Positions 34,450 through 47,000 of a DNA stretch of 64,000 nt are shown one piece after another. Position numbers and translations under genes: made by a program. The DNA is from Gnetum montanum (Eukaryota; Streptophyta; Gnetopsida; Gnetales; Gnetaceae). The notes under the pieces were generated by a model. The model was not told where the DNA came from. It saw nothing but the letters and a program-made list of their open reading frames with translations, and ran no database searches. Numbering within the stretch: the stretch's first letter is position 1; each line of letters starts with the position of its first letter. Where the stretch lies: contig MNCI01011532.1 in NCBI GenBank assembly GCA_015680685.1, positions 115,024-179,023 on the forward strand. Direction: 5' to 3'.

Positions 34450-35895
34450 AATCCTCTATTTTTATCCAAGATCAATGTTGCAAACCATCATCCTCTAGCC
34501 CACAAACCTAGTGTGAGTGGTACAGGTGTTTGAATGTTGAAAGTTTCATAGCAGTTTTTGTGAAACCCCAAATCCATCATTGGTTTTCAAGTCTACTTCC
34601 ACTTCCCCATGCTACCACATTCTCACAAGGAAGTTACTGTTGGTGGTCTAAGTTGTCAAACTACCATCCCCTTCTTCCTTGTGAAATTTGGCAGCTTACC
34701 AAAACCATTTTCTAGAAAGTTTCAAATTTCCATTTTGGTTGTCAAAGTTTTCACCCTTCATCAATGTTGGAATAGGAAGGTGTGAGATCCCCTCTATTGC
34801 AATCAAGAACCTCAATTGTTGGAATGAAAACCAAGGATCCTTAGATTTTTCAATTGGGTCACTATTGGGTGGTGAGAAAGGTGAAAAATTTGGATGCCAA
34901 GTTGCTCCACATAGGGGTCTGGAAATCCCAAAAGTGTAGTGTTAACACCAAAAATCCACCAAATCTCAAGGCCATAATGCTTCCACACTAGGGTTCAAGA
35001 GAATTCAAGTATGAGAACTTACAAGAGCTCTTGAGTGCTTGAAAATGCCCCAAGTGTAGAATTGTGTGTATGAAAATTGTTTAAAATTGCTAAACTACCA
35101 AAGTGCTTCTATGTCAAAAATTGCTGAAAAATCCAAAAATTCTTGGAACATTTAAATGATGTTTGAGGTTGGCTTTTATAGGATCTTTGGGTCATGAATG
35201 GGTTTGTAAATTGGATATGATTTGGCTGCAAATTGGCTTTGCATTGTCTACAAATTTGATGTAATTTTGTTGCAAATTTCATGTGATTTTGTTGCAAATT
35301 GGCTACCAACTTTAGGTGAGATGGGTGCCCAAATTTGCGGGTTTACTATACATAGTAAGTGCTTCCTCCCATGGTCATTTCATTTACTATAAATAGTAAC
35401 TATGGCACACCTTCCATTCTAGAGATGAATCTTCCATGCTAAGCTCTCCACCATGCTTGTTGAAGTGGCTAGTCAATTTTGAAGAGCATGAATTGATGAA
35501 TTTTACTTCTTGTGGCTTCCATGCTAGGGGATTAAGTTTTATAGGCTAGGGGGGAAATTTTCAAGTTGGGGGAAATCTTTCACATTGGGGGGAAAGTTTC
35601 CAAGTTATGCATTTGGTCTCGACATTGAAGGAGGGAAAGTTTCCAAACCTCCCACCCTTCCACACTAAGGGTAGGTGAGATCTACTCCCTTAGTTGTTTC
35701 CAATATAGAAAAATGAATATCGCCCATAAAACCATCAAAGTGCCTTTTTGGCATTCCAAAAGGCATTTTTGTACCCCCCATCTTCCCCTCCCCCAAGCCT
35801 AAATATAGACACTAGGTGACTTTTTTCACTTGGAAAATGAGGCTTTGACCACTTATGAGGCATTTTTCAACCCAAAAAGTATAAATTATGTGAAA
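34450..35895 (-). repeat. 3' LTR of T4 (left edge unresolved)
   Basis: The minus-strand start TTTCACATAATTTATAC at 35895 follows a purine-rich CCACAATGAGAAA (35896-35908) and aligns with TGTGACATATTTCATAC at 32990. The U3 repeats words CCACACTAGGG / CCATGCTA. A TATA box lies at 35171-35182. The 3' end should lie between 34368 and about 34500 but no clear TGTAGC edge is seen, so it may be truncated. It faces the LTR and PBS at 32990-34367 head-to-head. Confidence 0.65.
35171..35182 (-). promoter_or_regulatory. TATA box of the T4 3' LTR
   Basis: The minus strand reads CCTATAAAAGCC. Confidence 0.6.
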
Positions 35896-36129
35896 TTTCT
35901 CATTGTGGATTACAATTTTCACATCTACAATGAAATTTTACCTTGAGTTTCATGAGGTGAAAGCTACATGATGAAGATTGGTGATAACATGATAAATGTT
36001 TTGGTGTTTTAATGGCCTCTCTTTATTGGTGCTTGGAGGATTGACCAAAGAGGCATTGACAATGAATACAAAACATATTATAATGCTATAATGCATACAG
36101 GCCACATGAGAATCAAGCTATCTAGGTTA

Positions 36130-36220
36130 CCAATGTTGCTAGTTTGAGGTCATGGCAAGTCATGTTACCAGTTTAAGGCCTTGGTAGGCCATGTTGCCAA
36201 TTTAAGATCTTAGAAGATTG
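36130..36220 (-). repeat. T-family minisatellite after integrase (T4)
   Basis: About three units, AGTTTAAGGCCTTGGTAGGCC with CATGTTGCC (plus strand), lie between the integrase stop and the 3' LTR, matching the position in T3. Confidence 0.75.
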
Positions 36221-36254
36221 TTGAAAGTAGGCTCACTTGTTGATGATCTATCAG

Positions 36255-39200
36255 CTACATATAGTATGGATTTAGATAGTAATGGTTGATTGGATTAACC
36301 AACTTATTCCCATCCATGTTAGCTATTCTTAATGCTTCCTTCCCATAGGCTCTGGTGACAATGAAGGGCCCTTCCTAGTTGGCTATAAAATTGCTCGCAT
36401 GCCCATAGATAGCCTTGAGGACTAGGTCCCCTTCCTTGATCTTGCACATGGTCAAGTCATGGTGATGTTTTTTCTTTTGCCTCTCTTGATAGTGTTCAAT
36501 GTGAGCAACCACTTAAAGACACCACTCCACCAAATCCAAGGCTACCATCTACAACTTCTTGCTCTACTCATTGTTGATGAAGTTAGTCAAGGCCACTTGA
36601 AGTGATGGCACCTATAATTCAAGAGGTAAAACAACTTCAAAATCATAAACAAGGCTATAAGTGATCATGTTGGTTGCCATGTGATAGGTTTTTCTATATG
36701 CTCATAGTGCATGGACAAGCCACTCATGCCACGTTCTCTTGTTATTTTTGAGCATCTTCTTGAGCAAGTTGATGATGGCATTCTTACTTGCTTTCACTTG
36801 TCCATTGGCTTGAGGGTAGTAAGCTAATGAGAAAGAGTGTTTAATGCCTAGGTTGTAATAGAAATCCTTGGTTTCTTGGCTATGAAATTGAGGTCCATTA
36901 TCCATAACTATGATCATGGGTATGCCAAAACAAGCTATAATGTTATCTAAAATAAACTTGAAAACTTGTTTAGATGTGATCTTCCTTAGGAAAATGGCCT
37001 CAACCCACATGGTAAAGTATTTAGTTGTGGTGATGATGAAGTTATGACCTATAGTAGAATTAGGCATTATAGGTCCAATGATATCCAACCCCCATTGTTA
37101 AAATGGCCATGTTATCTAAGTTGTATATAACTTAGTTGGTGATACAAGTATTAGGTTGCTATATCATTGACATGTGTCACATCGCCTAAGCTTTTGTAGA
37201 CAATCATTTTTCATATGGGGCCAATAGTAGCCTAACCATCTAATCTTAGCAACCATGTCTCTAGTTCCTATAAGTCCTCCATAGACATCCTCATGCACCT
37301 CCTCTAGGACTATTCTAGCTTCGATTTTACCTAAGCACTTTAGGAGTATGCCATTATAGGATTATCAACATAATGTGTTATCACCTATAATGAAATACTA
37401 CTTCAATCACTTGCATATGATATCCTTCTAAGTAGTAGTCAAGCCTTGTGAGAATTCAGCATGCATAAGGTAGAATTTGATATCATCATACCACTCCTTG
37501 GAAGGATTAGTATGAATGACAACCACAAAGGTGTCCTCATTGTTCTATGTGATGGGAGTAGCATAGTCCACAATTAAGAAGGGAAACTTGCTAAACACAT
37601 TTAGTGTCACACTAAGGTCTAATGTTGTAATTGAATTAGTTATGGCATTTTAATTTTGAGGTATGTGCTGGATATCAATATCTATGAATCGTTATAATAG
37701 CTAATTTTCTAGGTCACAGTAAGGCTGTAAATACTTAGATTTTCATACATAGACTTTGGTTACTTGGTTAACCATGAGTTGTGAATCTTCTTTGATGGCT
37801 AGGCATCTAATTCCTAGGTCACAAGCTACCATTATCCCTCTAATCAAACCCTCACATTTTGCTATTTTGTTGGTACATGGAAACCCAAAATGATAGGCAA
37901 AGGATTGTGGATTTCACTAGATGGGAATGTTATGATGGTAGCAGCACTGGATCCATGGGTGGTTGAAGCTCTATTAAAGTTCTTGATTACCCCATAATCC
38001 TCAAGCACTTAGCTAATTTTGTTAATTTGTTCATTAGGGAACTTAGAATCTATGATTTCTTGGTCATTAATAGGTGAAATTATGAGTTGTATGGATGTAG
38101 CTTGACCTTTTGTTGAGCATTGAGAGATGTAATGGAGGTAAAACTCTATAGTTATGGCTTTCCATTAGGCTATATGGCTACTTTCATAGATGTTGATCAT
38201 TATGGCTTTAAGCATGTTGCCCTTGTAAATTACATTTACTTGGCTTTTAAAAAGGTAGTGTTTCTATTTTTTTAAAGAGAAGACTAGTGCTAGAAAATAC
38301 TCTCCACCTCAATATATCAAGTCTCATGGTCTACTAATGCATGGCTGAGGTAGTATATAGGCATTTCTACTCCATGATCATGTTTTTGATAGAGTAAAGA
38401 TGCAATGGATGTATCAAAGATCATGAGATAAATGTAAAATAGTTTACCCTCTTATAGAGGATAGCCTATAGGTAGTTGTGTCAACTATTGCTTAAGGTTT
38501 TCAAAGGCTTGTTGACATTGGGCCATACACTCATAGTGAACTCCTTTCTTAAGAAATTGTTGCATGGGCTATAACTTATCCATAAGCCTAGCAATAAACT
38601 TATGAATAAACTATAATCTACCTTGTAGTCTCTGAAGCTCTTTAGGGTTGGTAGGTATTGCAAATTTGGATATGGACTTAACCTTATCAAGATCTACATG
38701 TATCCCTACTTTAGAGACCACAAAGCCAAACATCTTCCTAGTCTTAACACCAAAGACACACTTCTTAGTATTGAGCCAAATCTTGTACTTGAGGCATAAT
38801 TTAAGCACAAGATCTAAGTCATTAGCATGATCATTGGCTATCTTAGACTTCATGGCTATGTCATCTACATAATCATTAAGCAAACCTAACATGTAATCAC
38901 TGAACATATAGGCCATGGCTTTCTGGTATGTTGCTTCGATATTCTTAAGACCAAAGGGCATCATGGTATAATGAAATGTACCCCATGGAGTCATAAAGGT
39001 CATGCTAAGTTGGTGTTGTAGGTTGATCCTGATTTGGTTATATCCTGAGAATTCATCCACAAAGGATAGCAAGACATGTCTAGTTGTAGTATTGATAAGT
39101 TAATCAATACCAGCAAAGGGAAGTCGTCCTTGATGGTTGCTTTATTTAGACCTTAAAAATTGATGCAAATATGAATAGTTCCATTTTTCTTAAGTATTAC

Positions 39201-39740
39201 CACTATCTTGGATACCCATTCTATGTAATTGATAGGCCTAATGAAACTTGCTTGGTAGAACTCTGAGATTTCATCACGAACTACCAAGGCCAAATCAAGT
39301 CTAATCTTGCACACTTTTTGCTTAATTGGTCTAATGCTAATATCTAGTATGATGTGCTAGACTAGACATGGGTCTAGGTCTAGCATATCTTCATATGACT
39401 AGGCAAATGATTTAATGTTTTTCTATAAGACTTTGATGATATCTTGGACACATTAAGGCTTTAGTGAGGAACTTAGTTTAAGGGTTTTCTCCTTACCAAT
39501 ATGTGTTGTGATAGGAACCTCAACTAGAGGATCTTCAGTTATGTCTCCCACGTTTAAGTCAATGGTTTTAACTAGGTTTTGAGGCCATTCTAAAGGTTTC
39601 TCTATTGAGGCTATGTGGTCTACAATAATCTTAGGCTCAAGATCTAGGTAATCAAGGTCAATACACTGTTTAATATCACTATGAGGTCCATGTAGACATA
39701 AAGAGAAACTAATTTTGTCCTATTTACTCATACCTTAATC
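36255..39740 (-). pseudogene. pol: pol (RT, two RNase H, integrase) of Tat-like T4
   Basis: The frame starts at about 39740, just after TTGGTTGATGTGCAA, the site that is AG in T3 and T5. RT: the 39072-38611 stretch reads MLSFVDEFSGYNQI, TPWGTFHYTMMPFGLKNIEATYQKAM, an intact YVDD (38860-38871), KKCVFGV and FVVSKVGIHVDLDKVKSI. Retroviral-type RNase H is about 38480-38160. Archaeal-type RNase H is near 37990-37700, but its first catalytic motif reads FNRAS instead of FDGAS. Integrase: zinc region around 37300-37150, core at 37088-36702 with MDIIGPIMPNS and MIIVMDNGPQF. The catalytic Glu is Lys (NGQVKAS). The C-terminal domain with KIKEGDLVLKAIYG ends at TAG (36255-36257). It is long, continuous and better preserved than T3, but inactive. 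Confidence 0.92.
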
Positions 39741-39954
39741 TTGCACATCAACCAAAAGCATATTAAGTGGCATATGGGTAAAATTAAATAAATAATTTCG
39801 TAAAACACATGCAAATCTAATGCAATCAAGGCCATCCAAGATCATCAATGAGATAAGGTTAATTCAAAAAAGTGAAATAGAGCAAAAAAAAAAAAAGGTC
39901 ACATAAAGGTCAAACAAGGGGAATTATGAGTAAGGCTACAAATGATCAATAAAT
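39741..39954 (-). other. AT-rich lead-in to T4 pol
   Basis: This contains the counterpart of the T3/T5 splice-site context (CACTTAATATGCTTTTGG on the minus strand) with AG mutated to AA, and an A12-type homopolymer at 39883-39895. No gene. Confidence 0.4.
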
Positions 39955-40110
39955 GTTATAATTTTTCCAGTTTAAGGCCTTACTAGGCCATGATACTAGT
40001 TTATAGTCTTAGTGAACTATGATGCCAATTTAAGGCCTTAGTAGGTCATGATGCCAGTTTATAGTCTTGGTGAACTATGATGCTAATTTAAGACCTTAGC
40101 AAGCCATGGT
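39955..40110 (-). repeat. T-family minisatellite before RT (T4)
   Basis: About five units of the AAGGCCTTAGTAGGCCATGA / CAGTTTA type lie here, with an outlying unit at 40365-40395. T5 has the same array at 56815-56900. Confidence 0.8.
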
Positions 40111-40469
40111 CATATTGTGTCAAATGGTGGTCAAGGAAGGTCAAACCCCACTATTTGATACCACTTAAAGGGAAAAAATGACAAATAGAGTTTTAATAAG
40201 ATAAATAATGAATATATAAGGATGTATAAAGACCATAGAAGGTCAATAAGGTCATCAAGGCAACATAAGTCTAAAAACAAGCTAAAACATTACGTAATAA
40301 GGAAAAAATCAAGAAAAATAGGTTATATAAAATTTGGTTAATATAGGCCAAAAATGGTTTGGTTTTTCCAATTTTAAGCCTTAGTGGGCCATGGTTTGAG
40401 CCTACAAGGCTATTAGGTAAATTTAATCATCAATCAAGGCTATTTCTGGGTTATTTAGACCCAAAAATT

Positions 40470-43400
40470 AAGTGTTTCGAGGCTTCCATGTTGGTCGTAG
40501 CATGGAAACAAGTATCCATAGTGTGGAAACTAAGGAAAATAGGTTTTGAAATGCTCAAATGTTTAAAATTAAGTATCTAGGACCTTCATAAGGTAGCATA
40601 GGGTCATATCCTTCAAAATTGAGCACTTTAGAGGTTTGTAAAGGCTAAAAAGCAAGTTCTAAAGCCTTCCCCCCTTGTTTCCATGACAAATAGCATGGAA
40701 AAAGAGGGATTTTAGCATGGAGAACCAAAATCAAAGAAAAAATAATGTCAAACATGCTTAAACAAGTACTTGGATTCTAGATCTAGAACTTTTGCATCTC
40801 TTAGCTTCATTCCAAGGTAATTTGAGACCATTCTAAGTGTCAATAGGTATCAGAATGATTTTTCCCTCTTTATTCCATGATGGTAATAGTATTTGTAGTG
40901 TGGAAAAATAGGGGGACACTTATTTTATGAATTTAGAATGATTTGAAGGCACTTTGATGAATTTGTTAGACCACTAGGACTATTGACATCGATTTTACAA
41001 GTTTCTGGCTAATTTTAGACACGTTTGAAGGCTTTTTAAGGTTACTAAAGGTCTACCACCCTATTTCCATGATGGGGGAGATACTTCAACATGGAAGAAT
41101 GGGGGGGAATGGGTTTTGGACATTGGAATAAAGTCAAATAAGCAAAATCTTTAGGTTGTGAGGTCCTAGTCTTCTTTGACATTGATCTTTGGCTTTCAAG
41201 AGTGTCATCTTGTCTCAAAAAGTGGAAAAGCAAGTTTCCCATTTTTTTCATGCTAGGAAAGTTACTCCATCATGGAAGAAGCAAGAATCTTAGATCTAGG
41301 TCAATTTGGATCACAATTGACCATGCATGTTACCTCCTAGGGTTGCTAGGATCAAGGGATCCATGTTAAAATTTAGTATTTTTGGGCATCCCTAAGTGGT
41401 TTTCTAGCTTTCCACATTTCTTCCACACTAGGAATGGAGAGATCAATGTGGAAAATAAGAGGGAATGGATTTTTTGGCATCTGGGATCAGTTTTGTGAAG
41501 TTTAAGGGCTTCAATGGCTATTGTTAGGGTTCTAGAGTGCATGAAAGGTCATTTGATGTCATTCTAAGGTGTTTAGGAGCCTCAAAAAAGTTTCCCTTTT
41601 GAATTTCCACACTAGGGATACCACCATTAGTGTGGAAAAAGGGATCCTTAGCATGGGAGAACCTTGCAACTTATATCTAGGCCAATTTTAACCTCAATCG
41701 ACTATGGATGTCAACTTTCGAGGCTATTGGGTTGAGCACTAGGGTTTGGTGTGAAGTTTTGGTAATTTTGAATATTTCTAAGTGTTTTTTGAACTTTTCC
41801 CCTTATTTCCATGTTGGGGATAGTATGCTCAGTATGGAAAAATGGGGGAAAATAGACTTTCATGTTTTTGCATCATTTTTAGTCATGCATGTAGGTCTTT
41901 GAGGTTACTAGTGATGATAGTCAACACATGATATAAAAATTTCACTAATTTTGAGGTTGATGAGTGGTTTTTGGACTCCCCCCTTTTGCCACACTAGGGA
42001 TTCCATGCTTAGCATGGAAAATTTCTAGGAAAGCTTTTTGCTACTGTATGGTCACTTTTGATCATGCATGTGTGTTCACAAGGTTTCTAATGTTGATGAT
42101 CAATGCCTGGTGTCAAAATTTTATAATCTAGAGGGTTGATTAATGATTTTTGGACTTCCCCCCATTTTTCCATGTTCGGACTTTCACGCTAAATGTGGAA
42201 AATTTTGGGAAAATATTTTTGGTGCTTTATGGTCACTTTTTGTCATGCATGCATGTTCACAAGGTTGCTGGCATTAATTTCTAACATCTAATGTCAAAAT
42301 TTGGTTGTTCCAAGGGTCACTATGCATTTTTGTGGACCCCACATCCCCCCATTTGTGGTCAACATGGAAAATTAGGGGAAAATATTTTTGATCTTCTATG
42401 GTCACTTTCAGGCATGCATGTAGACTTCTAAGGTGGCTAGTATCAACTACTGCTACTTGATGTTGAATTTTGGTTATTTCAAGATTTCTAGGTAATTTTT
42501 GGGCTTTCCCTCCTTTTTTCATGCTAGGGCTTTCATGCTTAGCATGGAAATTTTGGCCGAGGGGGGGGGGATGTGGGAAGGAAGAATTTTCATAATTTTT
42601 AATCATTTTTGGCTATGCATGAGTGCTCACAAGATTACTAGCATTGGTCATCAGTGCCTAAGGTCAAGATCGAGTCATTTTGGGGTTTGTTAGGGATTTT
42701 TTAGGATTTCCTTATATTTTTCATGTTGAGGGTGGAAAGCTCAACATGAAAGAGGTCCTCCTTAGTGAAGAAAGTGAAATCTATGCCAAATCAATAGTTG
42801 ATTAACCATGCATGTCAACTAACAAGGTTATTAGTGTCAACAATCAATGTTGGGTGTTAAGATTTGATAGTTTGAAGGCTTCTAAGTGCCTGATGAAATN
42901 NNNNNNNNNNNNNNNNNNNNNNNNNCCCCCCCCCCCCCACCTCCTCCTCCTTTTCTTTCATGCTCAGCATGATGGCCCCAATGTGGATGAGAGGGGAATG
43001 ACAATTTTGTGCCATATTTAACCCATTTTGGGGCTTTTAGAATCTCTAGAGGATTTTGGCAGGGTCTAGGTGACACTAGGAATCAAGAAATGCTCATTAA
43101 GTGATCAATTTAGGTCATTTTTGGCTTCCCCCCATCTATCCACACTAAGGGTAAAAGTCTTAGCATGGAATAAGCATCCCCTAGCATGGAACAAATCAAA
43201 TCTGAGATTTTAACCAATTGTGACAAATTTTGACTAGGTTTGCTAAGCCTTTGAGGTTGCTAGAGATTCTTGGAGGGGTTCTAGGTCATGTGGGACCCAC
43301 TTTGGGATCAAATGTGTGCTAGATGAGTGTTGGGAGGCTAGAGTGAGTGTTTCCCCTCTTCTTCCATATTGGGCACTACTGTCTCAATGTGAAAATCCAT

Positions 43401-43570
43401 GGTGTTTAGCTTTTCTCATGTCTTACCCAATTTTGGAAACCTAGGGTAAAAAAAGGCAAGTTTGGGTTGCCAAAAATAGCAAAATACTGGTAATTTTAAT
43501 GAATGTATAAAATAATAAGAATTGTTTCCACATTGGACATGGTATTCCCAATGTGGATGCATGGAGTTAA
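40470..43570 (-). repeat. Array of about 17 hairpin units, period about 190 bp
   Basis: Each unit carries a stem TTCCATG(CTA) ... (TAG)CATGGAAA with a 10-20 nt loop. Units are centred near 40480, 40675, 40870, 41060, 41240, 41413, 41604, 41801, 41984, 42163, 42345, 42515, 42716, 42954, 43136, 43360 and 43527. Between stems, text such as GGTCACTTTTGATCATGCATG and TCACAAGGTTGCTAG recurs. It contains no stable coding frame. T5 has an inverted remnant at 55950-56580. Confidence 0.8.
42900..42925. other. Assembly gap of 26 N followed by a C13 run
   Basis: The gap is inside the hairpin array. Positions 42926-42938 are all C, then ACCTCCTCCTCC. The homopolymer probably caused the gap. Confidence 0.97.
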
Positions 43571-44005
43571 GGTTGCCATAATGTTTTAAATTTCAAAATT
43601 ATTAAAAATCTCATCGTTGATTCAAGTTTTCATCAAAAGTGGAGGTGTAAGGTAGGGCCCACATTTTAAAAATTTAAATTTTTGAGAAGTGAAGTTATTT
43701 CCCATCCAAAACCAATGTGAGAGTAGACTTTCCACCCTTTTTTCTTCAGTGCACTTGTAGTTATGGTGCACTAAATTGGTAGTTGGGGTTTTGTTTAGGT
43801 TTTAGATGGGTTTTATATGTCAAGTTTTGTAATTTTTGATCATAATTATCATTCTATAGCAACACCACATTGTAGGAGAGCTATGACAGATATTCTTGTT
43901 GTAGCCACAACCAATCTTCAATGTGGAAGCCTCTCATCTCCCCTGTAGCTAGCATAGAACTCCTATCTTCTCCTAATTTTCATATTCCTCAACATTGAGC
44001 CTACC
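43571..44005 (+). promoter_or_regulatory. Region upstream of the T4 antisense gene
   Basis: Non-coding sequence between the hairpin array and the first inferred antisense exon. If that gene was transcribed, its promoter should be here or in the array. No convincing TATA box is placed. Confidence 0.25.
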
Positions 44006-47000
44006 ATGGTAGCTAAGCAATGAGGGGAAAAGAGTGAGAATCCTACAATCTAGAGGATGGATGAGTGTTCTAGGGATTTTTTAGAGGTTCCTAGGCCTAT
44101 CTCTATTTAGGCCCTATCAATCACTGCTCCAAGGTAGGAAATTCTACCTCTTTTTGCCTTTTTTTTTGTGATTTCTTTATTTTTTTGCTTCCTAGATGTT
44201 GAGGCCATTATTTCAGATCTACTTCAATAGAGGGATTAAAATGGAATTTTGATGAAATACCATCTCCTAATTTTTTTGCTCCAATTCATATCTATAGTTG
44301 TTTCATTACTTTAGATTTTGTAGATTTGATTTTGAAAATAGGGCTTGTTGTTTTATGCTTTTTTCTCACAATCTTGAGGTATAACCAATTTTTTCAGATC
44401 TAGGCCTTAGGATTTTTTAAAATTAAATTTTAACAAAATCCTACCCCATTATTTTGATGTGAATTTAAATGGGTTCAATGGTTTTGCTATTTCAACCATT
44501 TTAATGGCTATATAAAATTTAGGTTTTGAGATTCTTAAAGTTTTAATATAAAAAAGAAAGCCAAGTTGTATATTTTTATTGGTAGAATATATGCATATTT
44601 TTAACATTAAAGGTCATGGGTTTGTAGCCCTTTATTTAATCATTCTTGTGGTGTGGTGGTCTTTTTTAATTAGACTTTGAAATAAGGAAGTTATGGCTAT
44701 TTTCCTAACATTGCGCAGTTAGGTTGTTTGTGTTGCTTTTGTAATTTCATGTGAATTTCTAAAGTTTTTATAAGAAAATGGCAAAGGATTTTGCTATTTC
44801 TTGGTCCTATCTACATGGGCATTGGCTTCAAATTTCAAATGGAGGTGGAATCACTCTGATTTGACTTCGAATGAATTTTTTATGAATTTCTTACTAAGCA
44901 TATGTAATAAGGATGCTTGTGGCATTTTTAGATTATTGTCCAAATTGAAAAAATTTTCCTACATAAACAACAAATATTTTGAATTTTTTCTAAGTATTGA
45001 TGTGTAGATCTTGACTTAAAATTTCAAATGGATGACTTAAGCTTTCAAACGGTGGTGGAATCACTTTGTTTGGAGCTCAAACGAAGTTTTTATGAATATT
45101 TTCCTATGGCTGTATGAATCAAGGTAAAACTCATGGTTGTAGTACATTACCCAAAATAGAAGTGGTTGATATGTATAACTTATGTTTTTCATTTGTAAAC
45201 AAGTAAAATCAATGCTTAATTTTACCTTTTCTAGAAGAGTAAAAGATTTTTCTATTTTAAATGAGCTCTTACTATGGCTACATGGCTTTTTCTAAGTTTA
45301 TCATGCTTTTTCTAAATTTGTGGATAGTTTAGATGTTTTTCCAAATTTATGCATGCTTTTCATAATTTAGATGTTTTTTTTTCTAAACTTATGCTTGCTT
45401 TTTCCAAATTTATGCATAATTTAAATGCTTTTTATAAATATATGCATAATTTAGACCAAGATATAGTTTTGGCTATAAAGGCTATAAAATATGGTAATAG
45501 TGCTTTTATGGAATTTCTTAAGCTAATTTAGATAAAAATCTAAGAGCTTTTTATAGATGATAATTTCACCTCTAACTTAGGAAGTTTTTTCTAAATTTGT
45601 TGAGAAATTCCAATTGGTCACAATGCAAGGTTATGCAAGGTTGTAATAATGTTTTCTTATGAAATTACTTAGACTAATTTAGACAAACATCTTAGAGCTT
45701 TTTACAGAGGCTAATTTCACCTTTGACTATATATTTTGTCTAAATTTTCTAAGTAACTCTAATAGGTCATACTATTTTTTCTCTGAAAGATTGCAATAAT
45801 TCCTTTTGATGGAATTCCTTAAGCCTATTTAGATAAACACCTTATAGCTTTTTATAGAGGCTAATTTCACCTCTAACTAGGATTGTTTCCTAACCTATTA
45901 GGAAATTCTAATTGATTACAATGTTTTTGTTTTGTTTCATATAGGGTCTTCTTGAGATTTATCCTCATCATAGTGGAGCTGGTTGGTATTTTGTGATACA
46001 ATGGTTATTGCATGACCAATACTCCACCACATGACATCCCTCTTGGGAAGCTCTCATTGTGGTTCTAGCCTAGGACAAGGGACTTTCTTACCTACCTCCT
46101 TAGGAACTTTAGTGTGCTGTTGTGATCACACTTGTCTACGAATGTAGGTAGGGTTATTGTGGAGACCCCGATGCCTATGGCATCTAGCTTGATTACTAGG
46201 TATATTACTGACAAGATACTTCATAAGACTACAAGAGGAATAGGAGACACCATAAGTTCACATTTTCTTTTAGAGATCTAGACAATGCCAAAGAATAGTT
46301 AGTATAATACTAACAATACTTTGATAGTGGTGCATAGAGACCACACATTAATATAGAACCCACCTAGCATCGTGTACTATCTACAAGGATAAACATGATA
46401 ATGTAATGCTTTTATGATTTTGGCTTGATTACCTTACCTAACTTCATTAATTTAACTTCTTGTGAGCACAAGGTTAATGATCACGGCTTGATCATTAATG
46501 ATCAAATATTGGAAGTGGCTTAAACTGCTTTGGATGAATTCACCAAGAGTTCCCAACTTAGAGCTAGTATGTATCAATAGTTAAGAGGGAACTTCAATGA
46601 ATAAGCCACCAAGTTTAACCTTGTATACAAGAAGTGTAAGGATGATGGAATGATGCAAAACTCATGGGTAGATGTTGATAGTATGGATTGGACCCTTGTA
46701 GTCAAATCTCCATACCTCAGAAGAAAAGTAAAGGTGAACATATAGTTTCTAGTGTTTTATGGATTTAAGTGTTTTATTACTTTTCTTGGTTCTTGAAATT
46801 GCTCATATGGATGATAGCCTTTGGTTATTGCTTTGTAGGACCTTCCATCACAACTAATGCCACTATACCACTTTCACATTCACATCATGAGGATACCATC
46901 ATCTTGAAGTTTGGTTATGTGATATCAATGTAGGAGTGGCTAAAGTGACAAGTGCTTGGATATGTTCAGGTAAACATCTAGCATGTAGGTTTTCTTGATG

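Noticed and set aside
34530-34939. Two overlapping plus-strand frames of 61 and 83 codons
   Set aside because: They lie in LTR R-U5 sequence, have no homologue in the other LTRs and no codon-level conservation.
42274-42606. Minus-strand frame of 110 codons
   Set aside because: It lies in the hairpin array; the repeats in other units do not keep the frame.
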